Shown: positions 25,763-34,407 of the stretch, piece by piece
How the letters are laid out: each line of letters begins with the position of its first letter
Numbering within the stretch: position 1 is the stretch's first letter
Assembly (NCBI RefSeq): GCF_004327285.1
Contig: NZ_QJUI01000010.1
Location: forward strand, 124,001 to 188,000
Source of the DNA: Phytopseudomonas daroniae
Lineage (GTDB): Bacteria > Pseudomonadota > Gammaproteobacteria > Pseudomonadales > Pseudomonadaceae
Reading direction: 5' to 3'
Length of the DNA stretch: 64,000 nucleotides
Program-made: the position numbers and the translations under genes
The notes under the pieces: model-generated
Told to the model about the DNA's origin: nothing
Databases searched by the model: none
What the model saw: the letters and a program-made list of their open reading frames with translations, nothing else

Positions 25763-27187
25763 ATGGCCAAACTGACAGCCAAGCAACTGGAAGCGCTCAC
25801 CGCCACCGATGACGGCAAGACCCTACGCGAAGACGGTGGCCTGGTCGCCAAAGTCCGCTCAGGTTTGCGTGGCGTGACGGTGCAATTCCGCTATGAGTTC
25901 AAGCTGAATGGATTGAAGCGCGACCAGAGCCTGGGCAGTTGGCCGAAGAAATCGCTGGCGCAGATTCGCACCGAACGTGATGAGGTGAAAGCGACAGCCG
26001 CCAAAGGCATCGATCCCACTGCAGCCCGCAAAGCCGCCAAGATCGAAGCCCAGGTCGCCATCGCCGCCACCATTGCCGAGGCCGAACGCCAGGCCGCGGA
26101 AAACAAGACGGTCGCCGACCTTTTCGAAGAGTGGATGCACGACGGCGTATCCCGCCAGGACGGCAACGCTGAACTGCGCCGCAGCTTCACCAAGGACGTG
26201 CTGCCGCTCATTGGCAAGAAGCCGCTGCGCAACCTCACCGAGAAAGACCTGCTCGCCGTCCTGCGCTCGATCAAGGCCCGCGGCCTGAACCGCACCGTCG
26301 TGATCCGCAACAACGACATCGGCCAGATGCTGCGCTGGGCCGAAAAGCGCAAACCATGGCGCGGCCTGATGGCCGACGGCAACCCAGCCGACCTGGTGGA
26401 CGTCAACAAACTCCTCGACCACGGCTACCAGGAACAACGCGACCGCCTCCTCTCCCCCGACGAAATACGCGAACTACGCGACATCTTCGCCCGCCTCGAA
26501 CGCGACTACGACGCCCTCCCCGCCGGCCAGAAATACTCCGGCATCCGCCCGGTCAACCCACGCGTGCAATGCGCCGTCTGGATCTGCCTGAGCACCCTCT
26601 GCCGCATCGGCGAACTGCTCAAATCCGAATGGCGCCACGTGGATCTGGAGAAAGGCACCTGGTTCATCCCTGCCGAGGCTACCAAGGGACATAAGGGCAA
26701 GCGCCAGGATCACCATGTATTTCTATCTTCTTTCGCACTGGCACAGTTCAGGCGCTTGAAAGATGAAACCGGCCATACCCCATTCTGCTTCCCCAGCAAG
26801 GACGAGAAAAGCCATGTCGACACCAAGACAGTCAGCAAGCTGATCGGCGACCGGCAGTGCCGCTTCAAGAACCGCAGCAAGCCGCTTACTGGTCGCCACC
26901 ATGACGATTCACTTGTCCTGAGCAAAGGCACAAAGGGTGAATGGACACCTCATGACTTGCGCCGTACTGGCGCGACTATGATGCAGGAGCTGGGTGTCAC
27001 CCTGGAGATCATCGACCGCTGCCAGAACCATCTGCTAGGCGGATCAAAGGTTCGTCGGCACTATCTACATCACGACTATGCCAAGGAGAAAACCGAAGCA
27101 TGGCATCAGCTTGGAGACAAACTGGCAGCAATCCTAGCCAACAGCGCAATCAGTGATAGCAGCAACCAATCGCTATCCGCACCATAA
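25763..27187 (+). CDS. P4-type tyrosine integrase
   Basis: A 474-residue site-specific recombinase. The N-terminal third is the arm-DNA-binding DUF4102 domain (LREDGGLVAKVRSGLRGVTVQFRY), then a SAM-like core-binding domain, then the catalytic domain. Catalytic residues: Arg281 in TLCRIGEL, His397/Arg400 in HDLRR, and Tyr434 in RRHYLHH. Enzymes of this family integrate islands into tRNA 3' ends, matching the tRNA-Pro junction next door. Its own promoter region contains the doubled GTGGGGTAAAA motif, so integrase binding could repress transcription. No AlpA-type excisionase is adjacent; one lies at 50877. Confidence 0.93.
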   Translation: MAKLTAKQLEALTATDDGKTLREDGGLVAKVRSGLRGVTVQFRYEFKLNGLKRDQSLGSWPKKSLAQIRTERDEVKATAAKGIDPTAARKAAKIEAQVAIAATIAEAERQAAENKTVADLFEEWMHDGVSRQDGNAELRRSFTKDVLPLIGKKPLRNLTEKDLLAVLRSIKARGLNRTVVIRNNDIGQMLRWAEKRKPWRGLMADGNPADLVDVNKLLDHGYQEQRDRLLSPDEIRELRDIFARLERDYDALPAGQKYSGIRPVNPRVQCAVWICLSTLCRIGELLKSEWRHVDLEKGTWFIPAEATKGHKGKRQDHHVFLSSFALAQFRRLKDETGHTPFCFPSKDEKSHVDTKTVSKLIGDRQCRFKNRSKPLTGRHHDDSLVLSKGTKGEWTPHDLRRTGATMMQELGVTLEIIDRCQNHLLGGSKVRRHYLHHDYAKEKTEAWHQLGDKLAAILANSAISDSSNQSLSAP

Positions 27188-27490
27188 ACACAAGCAGAAG
27201 CCAAATATGAGCAATCGGATAGCGCCGCACCCCAGCACCACCATCTCATACGCGTACTGCTAATCATGATCCAACATAGAACCATCCTTGCCCACGCTCG
27301 ATGACCTATCATCGCCAAGCCTGGTGAAGCCTCACAGGATATCGGCTTAACGCCCCATTGACTCCGCCCCAATTTCTCCGTTGATTAGAGCACTGCAGTA
27401 TTCAAGTTGTCGAAACAGTCCACGACACCAAGGTGGGATATGCAGTGAGCAGTTCAAAAAAATCTGGCAGAATATCTGTATTACCAACAG
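27188..27490. other. Non-coding gap after the integrase
   Basis: No gene is supported. Neither a clear terminator nor a promoter could be identified. Confidence 0.35.
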
Positions 27491-28120
27491 ATGGACGCTC
27501 TTGTGCAAACCATATCAACCAAGCACACAACTGAGCCTCGCCTCTCCCCTACAGCAATTTATCGCCATACAACATCCATAGGCAAAGCTCTATGCATTGT
27601 GCTTGACCGCAATTTCCAACCGTTCAGTGATAACCCTTTTAACGGTGACGGCGGGATGAATGTATGGGACTGCGATACTGACATGGGTAGGAATCCTTAC
27701 ATTGATCGCGGGGTAGATCTGGTTATCGGCTGGTATGGCCAGCCGGCCTTGAAACCAAGAGACAACGTACTCACTCCAATTCCTCGCGGGGTTTGCTTGG
27801 ACTTAAACCCACATCGTCTACTCATCGCCCCAGGCGTCAGTCAGCAGCAAGTTCGTCTTCTTAGACTGGTCTTCAAGGATCGGGAGGCTCTAGAAAAATA
27901 TCTGAAGTCGACCTCTTGGCTATGTAGCTTCCCCGGCTCAATTGGCCGGAAATTCCTTCGCTACCAGAAGATCAGACTGTTCAGAATTCTACGCAAGCAA
28001 TACCGTGAATCACCTCTTTATCTGTCTATCGAATGCAGAGACAAGCCGACCATTCATAGAGACATAGAGATTGCTCGTCACGATGAGAAGCTCGCTCGGC
28101 TCTGGCAGCTGCCTAGCTGA
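27491..28120 (+). CDS. Unknown cargo protein
   Basis: A 209-residue soluble protein without recognised domains. The N-terminal half contains an aspartate-rich stretch (NVWDCDTDMGRN followed by YIDRGVDLVIGWYG) and the C-terminal half is basic (FLRYQKIRLFRILRKQYR). No strong ribosome binding site precedes ATG 27491. It is followed 41 bases later by a membrane protein gene in the same direction; together they may form a two-gene unit. Position between integrase and defence block is typical for accessory defence genes, but nothing direct shows function. Confidence 0.5.
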   Translation: MDALVQTISTKHTTEPRLSPTAIYRHTTSIGKALCIVLDRNFQPFSDNPFNGDGGMNVWDCDTDMGRNPYIDRGVDLVIGWYGQPALKPRDNVLTPIPRGVCLDLNPHRLLIAPGVSQQQVRLLRLVFKDREALEKYLKSTSWLCSFPGSIGRKFLRYQKIRLFRILRKQYRESPLYLSIECRDKPTIHRDIEIARHDEKLARLWQLPS

Positions 28121-28161
28121 ATGAATAACCCCTCACTTAGCCCTCTCACCCAAGGACATTC

Positions 28162-28905
28162 ATGGCCGACTCCAGCATCAGCATTGGCAAAGTCATCACC
28201 ACTAGCACCAGCTTCGTTGATAAAGCAGTGGAGTTTCGACACTTCATGCTGTTGATCTCGTTTCTGCTGGCGTTAGATTCCTGCTTGATGATTTTCTACA
28301 AAAAGAATCTTCTACAATCGTTCGACCACTTGAGCGCACCCGAAGTCAGTGTCGCAGGAGCGCTAGTTTTCCTAGGAATTTTTGCATTCCTGATGGCCTT
28401 ATTCTTTCCTGTTTTACGGCATGTGTTACTAGCAGTTACTACATGGATTAAATATTGCTATCCAACCAAAAATAAAGAGAGAGACCATGACTTTCGCTAC
28501 CCGAGCACCGTGCGCCGCGAAGCGTTAATTGAGAGAGACAAGTTAATCATTGAGCTACTCGAAAAACAGGACGAACAAAAAAGCAGCCACGAAACCAACA
28601 TGAATATTGGTTTTGGCTTAGTGATTATGTTCGCCGTTAACTACTTGATCCTAGGAACTGACCAGGCATTGACGCTAGCGCAAACTGCGGCCACGGTACC
28701 GGGCATCATCGCAGGGTTCTGGATCAGCCTCTCAATCCAGTTTGTTTTTGGTATTTTCATAATTTTTTTATTAGTGGTACTTACGATGTCTCTTACGCCT
28801 GACACTAACGAAAAATTCTACCTACCTGAGTCCGATATGGAGAAGGCTGCACGGACAGAAAGAGAACGAAAAATGAAGAGCTCAGCAGGTGTCCACCTAG
28901 ATTAA
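28162..28905 (+). CDS. Four-helix membrane protein of unknown function
   Basis: A 247-residue protein with two pairs of membrane helices: residues about 28-46 and 65-98, then about 150-168 and 175-212. A charged cytoplasmic stretch (KNKERDHDFRYPST and EKQDEQKSSHETN) lies between the pairs. The DNA is AT-rich relative to the chromosome. CAAGGACATTC precedes the ATG. The four-helix layout is compatible with a membrane effector of a defence system paired with the upstream gene, but no family is recognised. Confidence 0.55.
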   Translation: MADSSISIGKVITTSTSFVDKAVEFRHFMLLISFLLALDSCLMIFYKKNLLQSFDHLSAPEVSVAGALVFLGIFAFLMALFFPVLRHVLLAVTTWIKYCYPTKNKERDHDFRYPSTVRREALIERDKLIIELLEKQDEQKSSHETNMNIGFGLVIMFAVNYLILGTDQALTLAQTAATVPGIIAGFWISLSIQFVFGIFIIFLLVVLTMSLTPDTNEKFYLPESDMEKAARTERERKMKSSAGVHLD

Positions 28906-28933
28906 AGAGAAATTAAGCCTATCCCTTAACACT

Positions 28934-28950
28934 CCTCCTGTTTACGGAGG
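28934..28950. terminator. Short hairpin between convergent genes
   Basis: CCTCC/GGAGG stem with a seven-base loop followed by GTTTAG, placed 30 bases after the membrane protein stop and 110 bases beyond the convergent helicase gene end. Weak, possibly a terminator for the plus-strand unit. Confidence 0.35.
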
Positions 28951-29058
28951 GTTTAGTGTGTTGCGGCGTCAGGTTGAATCCACACCACAGCCAAAAGTGG
29001 ACATTGAACGCCACCCGCTAAAGCCTCCGCAGTTCACAAGGCACATGCACGCCTCAGG

Positions 29059-30093
29059 TCAGTCGGCCTTAAAAGCCCTGAAGTGCTTTTCGTGCACCAA
29101 ATAGAGGTTTCCTCGCGCACGGGAGCAGGCCACGTAGAGCTTGTTGCGCGTCTGAGCAGGGAGAGCCTCGAAGCTGCCCCCAAGATAGAGCTTCCAGTTT
29201 CTGTCGCTCAGTACAACGCACACATCCTGAAAGTGATCCATGCCTTTGCTCGCGCCCCAATTGAACGCATGGCATCCGTACTTGTAGCTCTCCTGGTAGA
29301 AGAGCTTCACCACCCCCGGGTCGGCATGGATGGCGTCGGCATGATCCTGAGTGATCACAGGAACAATCGCCGTTTCATCCTGCCTGTGTGACCCGATATT
29401 GATCTGAAGGTGGGTCGTAATGAAATCACACACCGTGGTTCCACACCGCCAGCTATGGCTCAGGGTTTCCTTGTCGACCTGAACGCCCACATCACTAAAA
29501 CGGCGCTCGTAGCGCTGAATATTGTCATGCAATGTGCGGTTGGTGGGGCCATCTCGGCTGGTATCGAAAGTGTGCTGATAGAAATCGCCAACCAACAGGA
29601 TGTCCACCTGGGCGGGCATCAGAGCGAGCAGAAGATCGAAGTCGTGGCCCGCAAAATCTTGGACCTCATCGACAAAAAGCTGGTCGTAGAAACGCTCAAT
29701 TCGAGCAATGAGCCGAGGGACAGTCCCCTTGACCTGAAGCAGCTTGGCCAGGCGGTTGTGGAATAGATACCCCTTGCCGTCCTTGTAGTACTCCATCCGA
29801 GTACGAGCAAATGCCCGTGTGTGAGCCGGCGGCATTCTGAAGCTCAGCCCACGCGTGCCCAAAGCCAGCTCAAACTGCGGCTTGTAGCAGAAGCCGTTAA
29901 GGAACCCAAAATAGGTAAACAGGGAGATGTTGGGAGGTAAAAATCCGAATTTTCGGATGATGCTGCGCTGCAGGTGGGCGTAGTTGTTCTCTGTGTAGGT
30001 GATGATCAATGCACGCTGGTCTAGGGTCAGGCGCTCAATGAGCGTCGTGGTTTTGCCAGAACCTGCAACTGCAAACATCACCTCCTTAGCCAC
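29059..30093 (-). CDS. Compact UvrD-like SF1 helicase (GajB-like)
   Basis: A 344-residue protein with superfamily 1 helicase motifs in order: Walker A AVAGSGKTTT at residues 8-17, Walker B LFVDEVQDF, motif III LLVGDFYQH, motif IV-like LSHSWRC, and motif VI KLYVACSRARGNLYL. It is much shorter than classical UvrD or the roughly 490-residue GajB, apparently lacking large accessory subdomains. GTG 30093 has GGAGG seven bases upstream, and the gene overlaps the end of the OLD-nuclease gene by 16 bases. An OLD nuclease followed by a UvrD-like helicase is the definition of the Gabija/class 2 OLD pair. ATP hydrolysis is likely; helicase activity is inferred. Confidence 0.72.
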   Translation of the reverse strand: MAKEVMFAVAGSGKTTTLIERLTLDQRALIITYTENNYAHLQRSIIRKFGFLPPNISLFTYFGFLNGFCYKPQFELALGTRGLSFRMPPAHTRAFARTRMEYYKDGKGYLFHNRLAKLLQVKGTVPRLIARIERFYDQLFVDEVQDFAGHDFDLLLALMPAQVDILLVGDFYQHTFDTSRDGPTNRTLHDNIQRYERRFSDVGVQVDKETLSHSWRCGTTVCDFITTHLQINIGSHRQDETAIVPVITQDHADAIHADPGVVKLFYQESYKYGCHAFNWGASKGMDHFQDVCVVLSDRNWKLYLGGSFEALPAQTRNKLYVACSRARGNLYLVHEKHFRAFKAD

Positions 30094-31640
30094 GCGATTG
30101 CCTCCGCAATGTAGCCAGGAGCAACCAGCTCATCCGCCTTCTTGTCCAGCAACTCAAATGCGGCTTCTGCTTTGTTCGCCAGCATGTATTGCTGAGGGGT
30201 CAGGGTCCTTCGCCCTGGAGCAAACAACTCGTCACAGATGGCCGTGTTGTCGGCATACAGACCTATTTCAAAGGTACTGCGCTGGTTGTCAGCATCAGCA
30301 AAGATCCTGGCATGCTCGGTCACTAGGTCGGCGTAGTTCTCAACGCAGTTTTCCTCGTAGCTGCCATCGTTATCTCTGATCGCTGCAACCTTGATGTTCA
30401 ACAGCGCAGCAAGCTCCAAATATCGCTTGAAGCTGGTACCACCGATGGAAATCACATGGACATCATCTTCGGCAGGAAGGCGCCCCGCCAGCTTCGTGTA
30501 AAAGGCCTCGAGGAGGATGAACTCCGCATCGCCCTCAACAAGAATCACCCTGCGGGACAGGGCGAACTCAAGAACATTGTTGTCAGGGGCCTTCATAAAG
30601 AAGGCGGCTGTATCGTCAGACAGCTGTCTGAGCGTTCCACTACGCTGACCTGGCCCGAGCAGTAACGCGTTGCGCAGATCAAGGCGAGAGCAGATGTGGC
30701 TGCTATGGGTCGCGATGAAGAGTTGAGTTCCGTCTTTCTTGGAGAGCTCGTTGACCAAACGCTTCATCAAGGTATGGCTTAGATGGTTCTCTGGCTCTTC
30801 AAGCAGCATGACATCGAAGCCAGCTTGGGCTCGGCGCGTGTTGAGAGCAAAGCTCGTCTTGATGAAGCACTGCCGCCCCTTACCTCGATGCTCCAGAGCA
30901 ATACCGTCCTCAGAAATTACCAGGTCGGTTTCGAGGTTTGAGCGAGCGCCTGAGCGAACCTCAAACTGAAAGCCGTCTAGCCCTCCGTTGAGCTCAGCCA
31001 AGTGGTTGTCCTTGAAATTCGACTTCCCCATTCGATACGCATTTTCCAGCTGATATCGAGCCTCCACCGGGGCGTGGAAGTGGAACACAGAGCGAGTGTA
31101 TTCCCGGGCAGCGTAGTCGCTGTCGATGCGAGAGCTGTCTAGCAGGAGATGGCGAGCAGGTCGGTTGAAGCTCGCATAAAGATTGCGGGCGAAGGTCTGG
31201 AACTTAACGGCGTAGTACTCGAATGGAAAATTACGGCCAGGCTGAGCAAGCACTGCCCGAATCTCCGCACCGTAGTCCTGCACCGGCTCGATCGCCAGCC
31301 GAATGCCATCCGTCTCCTGGCAAGCCAGATTGCCAACGCCGTAAAGGCCTTCGTCTTGGCCTTCCGCCAGGAACACATCGATGACGAGCGTCGGCAGTTG
31401 GTCGATGCCACGCGGGCCATCAAGAAACGCCTCGATGACAGGCTTGCAAAACAAGGCCTCAAACCCGAGGTTCTCGACTCGATTTCGACTGCCGCTTAAT
31501 GCCAGATCCAGAGCAAGAAGCACAGAACTCTTGCCGGTCTCGTTATCACCGATCAGTACGTTATGGCGCTGATCGAAATCCAGATCCAGCTGCCTAAACT
31601 GCTTAAAGTTCTGAAGCATCAGCTTGCGAATGGTGGGCAT
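30078..31640 (-). CDS. OLD-family ATPase/TOPRIM nuclease (GajA-like)
   Basis: A 520-residue protein. The N-terminal ABC-type ATPase has Walker A GDNETGKSS at residues 31-39, Walker B MLLEEPENHLS near 281 and the H-loop IATHSSHICSR. A C-terminal TOPRIM domain has ILVEGDAE near 369 and the D-x-D of IRDNDGS near 423. This is the class 2 OLD layout, in which the ATPase controls a TOPRIM DNA endonuclease that nicks phage DNA. AAGGAG precedes the ATG. Together with the overlapping helicase gene it forms a Gabija-like antiphage pair. PARIS-type AriA/B was considered, but here ATPase and TOPRIM are in one chain. Confidence 0.78.
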   Translation of the reverse strand: MPTIRKLMLQNFKQFRQLDLDFDQRHNVLIGDNETGKSSVLLALDLALSGSRNRVENLGFEALFCKPVIEAFLDGPRGIDQLPTLVIDVFLAEGQDEGLYGVGNLACQETDGIRLAIEPVQDYGAEIRAVLAQPGRNFPFEYYAVKFQTFARNLYASFNRPARHLLLDSSRIDSDYAAREYTRSVFHFHAPVEARYQLENAYRMGKSNFKDNHLAELNGGLDGFQFEVRSGARSNLETDLVISEDGIALEHRGKGRQCFIKTSFALNTRRAQAGFDVMLLEEPENHLSHTLMKRLVNELSKKDGTQLFIATHSSHICSRLDLRNALLLGPGQRSGTLRQLSDDTAAFFMKAPDNNVLEFALSRRVILVEGDAEFILLEAFYTKLAGRLPAEDDVHVISIGGTSFKRYLELAALLNIKVAAIRDNDGSYEENCVENYADLVTEHARIFADADNQRSTFEIGLYADNTAICDELFAPGRRTLTPQQYMLANKAEAAFELLDKKADELVAPGYIAEAIAWLRR

Positions 31641-31707
31641 AGCGGCTCCTTGCTAGCCAGGCAGTGGCATCTTAGAGAATGAGCATAAAGGTCAGGTGAG
31701 CAGCCCT

Positions 31708-32037
31708 TTAGCTAGGCTGACGCCAATTCTTATTTGTTGGCACTGGACTCCAGCACGAGGACATCCGCATAGTGCGGCTATAGGTCAGAGCTGCGGAGCC
31801 AAGTAATGTCGCTGTCTTTTCTTGGTTTTCAGAGGATACCTGTCCAGGCGAGCCATCAGCCTTGCTGCGCGGCTTGAACCAATGACTCCAATATGGCTTG
31901 TCACGCTCATCGGTCAAATCCAAGCGGTTCGCGAGCACATAGTCAGAGGTTGGGATAGCGGGAACCGTGGCTGATACAGGAACATTGGCATCAAGCTGCG
32001 CCAAAAACTCCGCAGGAAGGAGCTTCTTTCCCGTCAT
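31708..32037 (-). CDS. Unknown small protein between Qat and Gabija-like genes
   Basis: A 109-residue protein without recognised domain. The start MTGKKLLPAEFLAQLD overlaps the end of the preceding small gene by 4 bases (ATGA), so the two are coupled. The last 25 residues are low in hydrophobics and rich in Ser/Trp/Arg, which could indicate a frameshifted tail. It lies 67 bases before the OLD-nuclease gene on the same strand, inside what looks like one long defence transcript. Confidence 0.5.
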   Translation of the reverse strand: MTGKKLLPAEFLAQLDANVPVSATVPAIPTSDYVLANRLDLTDERDKPYWSHWFKPRSKADGSPGQVSSENQEKTATLLGSAALTYSRTMRMSSCWSPVPTNKNWRQPS

Positions 32038-32330
32038 CCCCCCATCGTTCTCAGGATCTCTAGCAACCGCGGATATGTATCCCCGTGGAAATAATTCGGG
32101 ATGGTGTACTCGTCGGACACATCAAACAGAAAGAATTCGGACTTCGGATGCTTTTCTGTTCCACGCGATGTCAGCGACAGCTTATAAGGCCGTTCTCCCG
32201 TGGAGAAAATGCACTCAAATACAGCTGCGCCCTGCACGCTTCTGAAACGCTGCAGCTCAATTACATCTCCGCGTGCATTCGTCTGAGCTTTCATGCTTTC
32301 GTGCAGAGACTTTAGGTTTTGCATGAGCAT
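32034..32330 (-). CDS. Unknown small protein after qatD
   Basis: A 98-residue protein (beginning MLMQNLKSLHESMKAQ). ATG 32330 has AAGG at eight bases; GTG 32339 and ATG 32324 are alternatives. The predicted fold mixes a helix and several strands (AAVFECIFSTGERPYKLSL). It begins 50 bases after the qatD stop and is coupled to the following small gene by a 4-base overlap. It is not a known core component of Qat or Gabija. Confidence 0.5.
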   Translation of the reverse strand: MLMQNLKSLHESMKAQTNARGDVIELQRFRSVQGAAVFECIFSTGERPYKLSLTSRGTEKHPKSEFFLFDVSDEYTIPNYFHGDTYPRLLEILRTMGG

Positions 32331-32380
32331 CAGGATCACCTTAATACAGGCCGTCTAGCTCGGCACCGAGATACTTGGAG

Positions 32381-33145
32381 TTATTGGGTGGGGATGTGTG
32401 CTGAAGCTTTGCTACCCATCTGGCTAAGCAGAGCCTTGGCATTGCTCAACAACTGATGCCGTACCTCTAGCGGTGGTAGCGCCCAAGCCTCGCTCAGCAG
32501 ATTGACGGTAATGTCGAAATCCCAGGGCATCACCGGACGCCCTTCCAACTGCGCGAAAGGCCCATCGCTTTCAGGAAGGACCCTATCCTTCGGAAGCTTC
32601 TTGGCTAGCGCCTTCCCAGCCGCGGAATGGAAAGCTGCGGGGCCAATGCTGAACCAGCAGCCTTGGCCAGCAGCGGCCTTGAGCTCTGATGCCGTTCCGG
32701 TGAACCAATGCAGCACCGGGATGCCGTGGTCAGGGAACTCACTGAGTAGCGCCAACACGTCTGAAACCGCCTGCCTCGAGTGGATGCTGAGCGCACGCCC
32801 TCCCAAGTCATGGCATCGCTTCACGGCAGTAGCGAAAACTTGCTTCTGCTTTAGGTAGCTGGGGGCATACCTCTTGGAGCCATCCAAACCGATTTCACCC
32901 ACAGCAATGGCGCCGTCAATCAGCTCTGTGAGGAGGTCCAATTCTTGGAAGCGCTCACCGACAATCTCAGGGTGAAGGCCCGGGCTAATCAACATTGCTT
33001 CGTGATGACCAAGCACCGAGCTCGTTGCCTGGAAAGCCTTCGGGCTCGTAGTTACTAACCACGTGAATGCATTGCGGCTCAGAGCCTCAGCATGTACTTC
33101 CCTAGCTTTGGGGTAGAGATCTACATGGCAATGGAAGTCGATCAA
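32381..33145 (-). CDS. qatD: QatD, TatD-like metal-dependent DNase
   Basis: A 254-residue TIM-barrel hydrolase of the TatD family. Metal ligands are all visible: FHCHVD at the N-terminus, GEIGLD (glutamate), SIHSRQA, LHWFTG and the final aspartate in PESDGPF. As fourth gene of the qatABCD order it is the expected nuclease of the Qat antiphage system. The ATG overlaps the qatC stop by 4 bases. The length is normal for TatD. Confidence 0.85.
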   Translation of the reverse strand: MIDFHCHVDLYPKAREVHAEALSRNAFTWLVTTSPKAFQATSSVLGHHEAMLISPGLHPEIVGERFQELDLLTELIDGAIAVGEIGLDGSKRYAPSYLKQKQVFATAVKRCHDLGGRALSIHSRQAVSDVLALLSEFPDHGIPVLHWFTGTASELKAAAGQGCWFSIGPAAFHSAAGKALAKKLPKDRVLPESDGPFAQLEGRPVMPWDFDITVNLLSEAWALPPLEVRHQLLSNAKALLSQMGSKASAHIPTQ

Positions 33146-34407
33146 AGCAGTTGATCCTGAACAAGAACGGCTTCCAGCTCAGCAAGCCCCTGCTGCAGGA
33201 CTCGGCGATAGTCTGGGCGTTCCTCAATAGGCGCAAAGGCCAGTGTGCCGCCCAGGAATCGATCCAACCCTCTCTGCTTGGCATCGAGTACAGCCAGAGC
33301 CACTGCCATCGGATCATCAGGGCTGCCTGACTTATCGCTACCTACTACTGACGGAAAGCGATAGTTGGTTTGATCGGTTCCCGGTCCCCACGCCAAGAAA
33401 GCTGCTCGACGGATCAGGCAAGGCACACAACGGCCACAGTGCTGGCGATTATAAGTCCGGAAGCGCCCGCAGCTTGTGGAGTCCGAAGCCAACTCTCTCA
33501 ACCTGTCCTGATCGAGACAGCCCCGCATCATCTCTCCTTTGGTTTGGAACCGATAAGGCAGTATCAACTCAACGGATATCCCGAGCTCATCGAGCACGCT
33601 TTGAAGCGTGCCGATGAAAAGCGGGTGGGTCGTGCGCGTACTCAGGCTCGAGACTCGGCCAGGGACCAGTGGAGGGTTGATGCAGATAAACCCGTTTTCA
33701 GGGATGTAGATTTGCGGCCTGGGCAGATTGATCTTCGTCGAGGCAAGCACGGCAAACGCATAGAAGGCCAAGGATCGAGCACGAGTCGAAGCCTCACGTG
33801 CCCCTTTGAAGCTGATGCCATGGCTCCATTGGTAATGCGAGCCAGCGCCCGCAAGCAATCCTGCATAGTCCCGCTGCCGTGCCGAGTCCTTATGCGCAAG
33901 CTGGGAAACGAACAGAGGACGTCTTTGTTCCGCGGCCAAATTGATGCCGCCAATCAGACTATCGAGCCCACCTGATAGCAAGGACACGCAGTCGTTTTGG
34001 AGATAGGCACCATCGCCATCAGGCGGCTCAACTCCTGCATCGTTGAAAATGAGGATCCAATAGTCGCCAGTTAGAACCTTGAGCATTTCCTCAAGGCGAT
34101 GCTTTAGAGGAACCCATCGTAGCGGCTCACAAAGACCCACGGTGAGCTGGATCGTACGGGTCCACCCATCTGCACTGGTGCTTCGGGGGCTGGCCAGATC
34201 AGCGCTGCAGACCGCAAGACAAAACTGAACGAAGTCCCAAACTGCTGGTGATGGACGGAATCCTGTTCTCTTCAATGACCCATGCCAGCGGTTGGCAATT
34301 GCGCCGACGCCATTGCGACTAGCCCCCTTGAAGTACGAGAAAACTCGCTCGTCTGCTTGTAGCTGCTGCGGGATCCTTTCCGCTTTGGAGCACAGAACCT
34401 TATTCAT
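33142..34407 (-). CDS. qatC: QatC, QueC-like enzyme
   Basis: A 421-residue protein. LLSGGLDSLIGG is the PP-loop ATP-binding motif of QueC-type ATPases, and SCGRFRTYNRQHCGRCVPC carries a C-x(n)-C-x2-C-x2-C zinc site like that of QueC. QueC makes the 7-deazaguanine precursor preQ0; in Qat systems the homologue is thought to modify a protein partner or nucleic acid rather than feed tRNA modification, and no other queuosine genes lie here. ATG 34407 overlaps the qatB stop by 4 bases; a longer frame inside qatB is not used. Confidence 0.87.
   Translation of the reverse strand: MNKVLCSKAERIPQQLQADERVFSYFKGASRNGVGAIANRWHGSLKRTGFRPSPAVWDFVQFCLAVCSADLASPRSTSADGWTRTIQLTVGLCEPLRWVPLKHRLEEMLKVLTGDYWILIFNDAGVEPPDGDGAYLQNDCVSLLSGGLDSLIGGINLAAEQRRPLFVSQLAHKDSARQRDYAGLLAGAGSHYQWSHGISFKGAREASTRARSLAFYAFAVLASTKINLPRPQIYIPENGFICINPPLVPGRVSSLSTRTTHPLFIGTLQSVLDELGISVELILPYRFQTKGEMMRGCLDQDRLRELASDSTSCGRFRTYNRQHCGRCVPCLIRRAAFLAWGPGTDQTNYRFPSVVGSDKSGSPDDPMAVALAVLDAKQRGLDRFLGGTLAFAPIEERPDYRRVLQQGLAELEAVLVQDQLL

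Noticed and set aside
29059..31640. PARIS (AriA/AriB) interpretation of the ATPase/helicase pair
   Set aside because: ATPase and TOPRIM are fused in one protein and the partner is a UvrD-like helicase, as in Gabija.
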